Of a DNA stretch of 64,000 bases, positions 63,355 to 64,000 are shown piece by piece. Below the pieces are notes generated by a model. It worked only from the letters and a program-made list of their open reading frames with translations, was not told the DNA's origin and made no database searches. The first letter of the stretch is position 1, and each line of letters opens with the position of its first letter. This DNA is from an uncultured Methanobrevibacter sp. (lineage in GTDB: Archaea; Methanobacteriota; Methanobacteria; Methanobacteriales; Methanobacteriaceae). Location: contig NZ_CAMVPN010000002.1 in NCBI RefSeq assembly GCF_947169325.1, positions 1-64,000 of the forward strand, written 5' to 3'. The translations under genes were made by a program, and so were the position numbers.

Positions 63355-63906
63355 CTATTTTTTATCGTACAATAAACCGCCGACGAATATCAGATATTCC
63401 GGCAGTTTTCCGTCCTTTGCGTATTGTATCTTATAACCGAAAATGTCTTCAACAGCCTTGTCCACGTCTCCACCTAAGGCTTCAATCGGATATCTCATCT
63501 TGAAGGGCATTTTGCATGGCATGTTGAATTCCCTTGTGCATCTCATGCAGAGGTTGCATTTGCCCAAAAAGAGTCCCAGAGAATCTTCACTTTCAAGCGC
63601 ATAGATTTCGTTCATGAATTTCACTTTCATTCTCTCAAAGCGTTTTAAAATGTATTCAAGTTCCTTTTCCTCAAAGGTGTGTTCCAGCTCCTCGGAGGAA
63701 AAGTCGATTTTAAAAGCGATGATCTTGAGTTTATTGTATGAGTTCCATACGTCATCCGTGTCGAATTCAAATGGAGGATAATTCCAGTTGTAGCCTAACA
63801 TTTCCTGCTCTTCGATGCAGAGTTTTGAAATTTTTTCAAAGTCAACATAGTTTTTGTAAAACTCTTCGACATCCACATCTGCAGTTAGTTTTCTTATCTC
63901 AGACAT
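63355..63906 (-). CDS. DUF2284-like putative metal-binding protein
   Basis: 183 residues. A central CNLCMRCTREFNMPCKMPFKMRYPIEALGGDV gives a cysteine set and the RYPIEALG motif of DUF2284 proteins, thought to bind a metal or Fe-S cluster. The N-terminal half is acidic. It is the first gene of the npdG operon. A TATA box (about 63929-63940, minus strand) lies 25-30 bases before the start and no ribosome binding site is visible, so the transcript is probably leaderless. Confidence 0.78.
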   Translation of the reverse strand: MSEIRKLTADVDVEEFYKNYVDFEKISKLCIEEQEMLGYNWNYPPFEFDTDDVWNSYNKLKIIAFKIDFSSEELEHTFEEKELEYILKRFERMKVKFMNEIYALESEDSLGLFLGKCNLCMRCTREFNMPCKMPFKMRYPIEALGGDVDKAVEDIFGYKIQYAKDGKLPEYLIFVGGLLYDKK

Positions 63907-64000
63907 AATTAATAATATTGAAATGAAACATTATAAAAGTTACTACAAAAATATCTTGCAAAAATAAAAAATATTCATAAATTTTAAAAATTTGATAAAA

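Overview
The window reads as chromosomal DNA of an AT-rich, gut- or rumen-type methanogenic archaeon of the Methanobacteriales, most likely a Methanobrevibacter. The signs are an F420-dependent NADP reductase (63 kb), a NapH-like polyferredoxin, iron-sulfur flavoproteins, a GGGtGRT protein with its Fe-S scaffold partner, and one 5,200-residue secreted adhesin-like protein. Archaeal TATA boxes and GGTGAT-type ribosome binding sites occur throughout. I place the genus from gene content only, without any database search. I see no rRNA, tRNA, CRISPR array, insertion sequence or replication origin.

Layout. 0.1-2.8 kb: small zinc-ribbon protein, M14-like secreted protein, NapH-like ferredoxin, winged-helix protein and a small phage-type protein. 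2.9-6.0 kb: a 1,029-residue protein with a zinc ribbon and tandem helix-turn-helix-like modules. 6.2-9.5 kb: MarR regulator with two tandem duplicated MFS exporters. 9.6-13.7 kb: PNPOx-like protein, two acetyltransferases, iron-sulfur flavoprotein, YgjV-like protein, cysteine-cluster protein. 13.7-16.1 kb: DUF2207 protein and a family-1 uracil-DNA glycosylase. 16.3-20.1 kb: tight five-gene operon around a TelA-family protein. 20.2-22.9 kb: dtd, then an mdh-sstT operon. 23-28.9 kb: metabolic and Fe-S genes including the scaffold/GGGtGRT pair, Nudix hydrolase and NAD kinase. 29.2-31.5 kb: Rpn-like and Cas4/RecB-like nucleases. 31.5-34.2 kb: three methyltransferases and RNase HI, with TTTAGG-CATR-CCTAAA palindromes in their promoters. 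34.2-39.4 kb: NhaC antiporter, secreted protein, acetyltransferase/zinc-ribbon fusion, ketopantoate reductase with a third palindrome. 39.4-42.7 kb: four SseB-like paralogues around an MsrA-MsrB fusion. 42.7-46.1 kb: Mrp ATPase, NADH-oxidase-like flavoprotein, CAT-like acetyltransferase, zinc-ribbon membrane protein. 46.2-61.8 kb: the giant adhesin. 62.2-63.9 kb: MutH-like protein, npdG and a DUF2284-like protein in one operon.

The strongest candidates for undescribed biology are the TelA operon, the SseB-like/MsrAB cluster behind a promoter-proximal 12-bp inverted repeat, the set of three metal-repressor-like palindromes, the modular HTH protein, and a MutH-like protein whose catalytic glutamate appears replaced. 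Several genes look bacterial in origin (ung, dtd, sstT, rnhA, msrAB), as is common in gut methanogens. Convergent gene pairs usually share a hairpin plus T-tract that overlaps the stop codons. A subset of genes has a TATA box about 25-30 bases before the start codon and no ribosome binding site, which suggests leaderless mRNAs.
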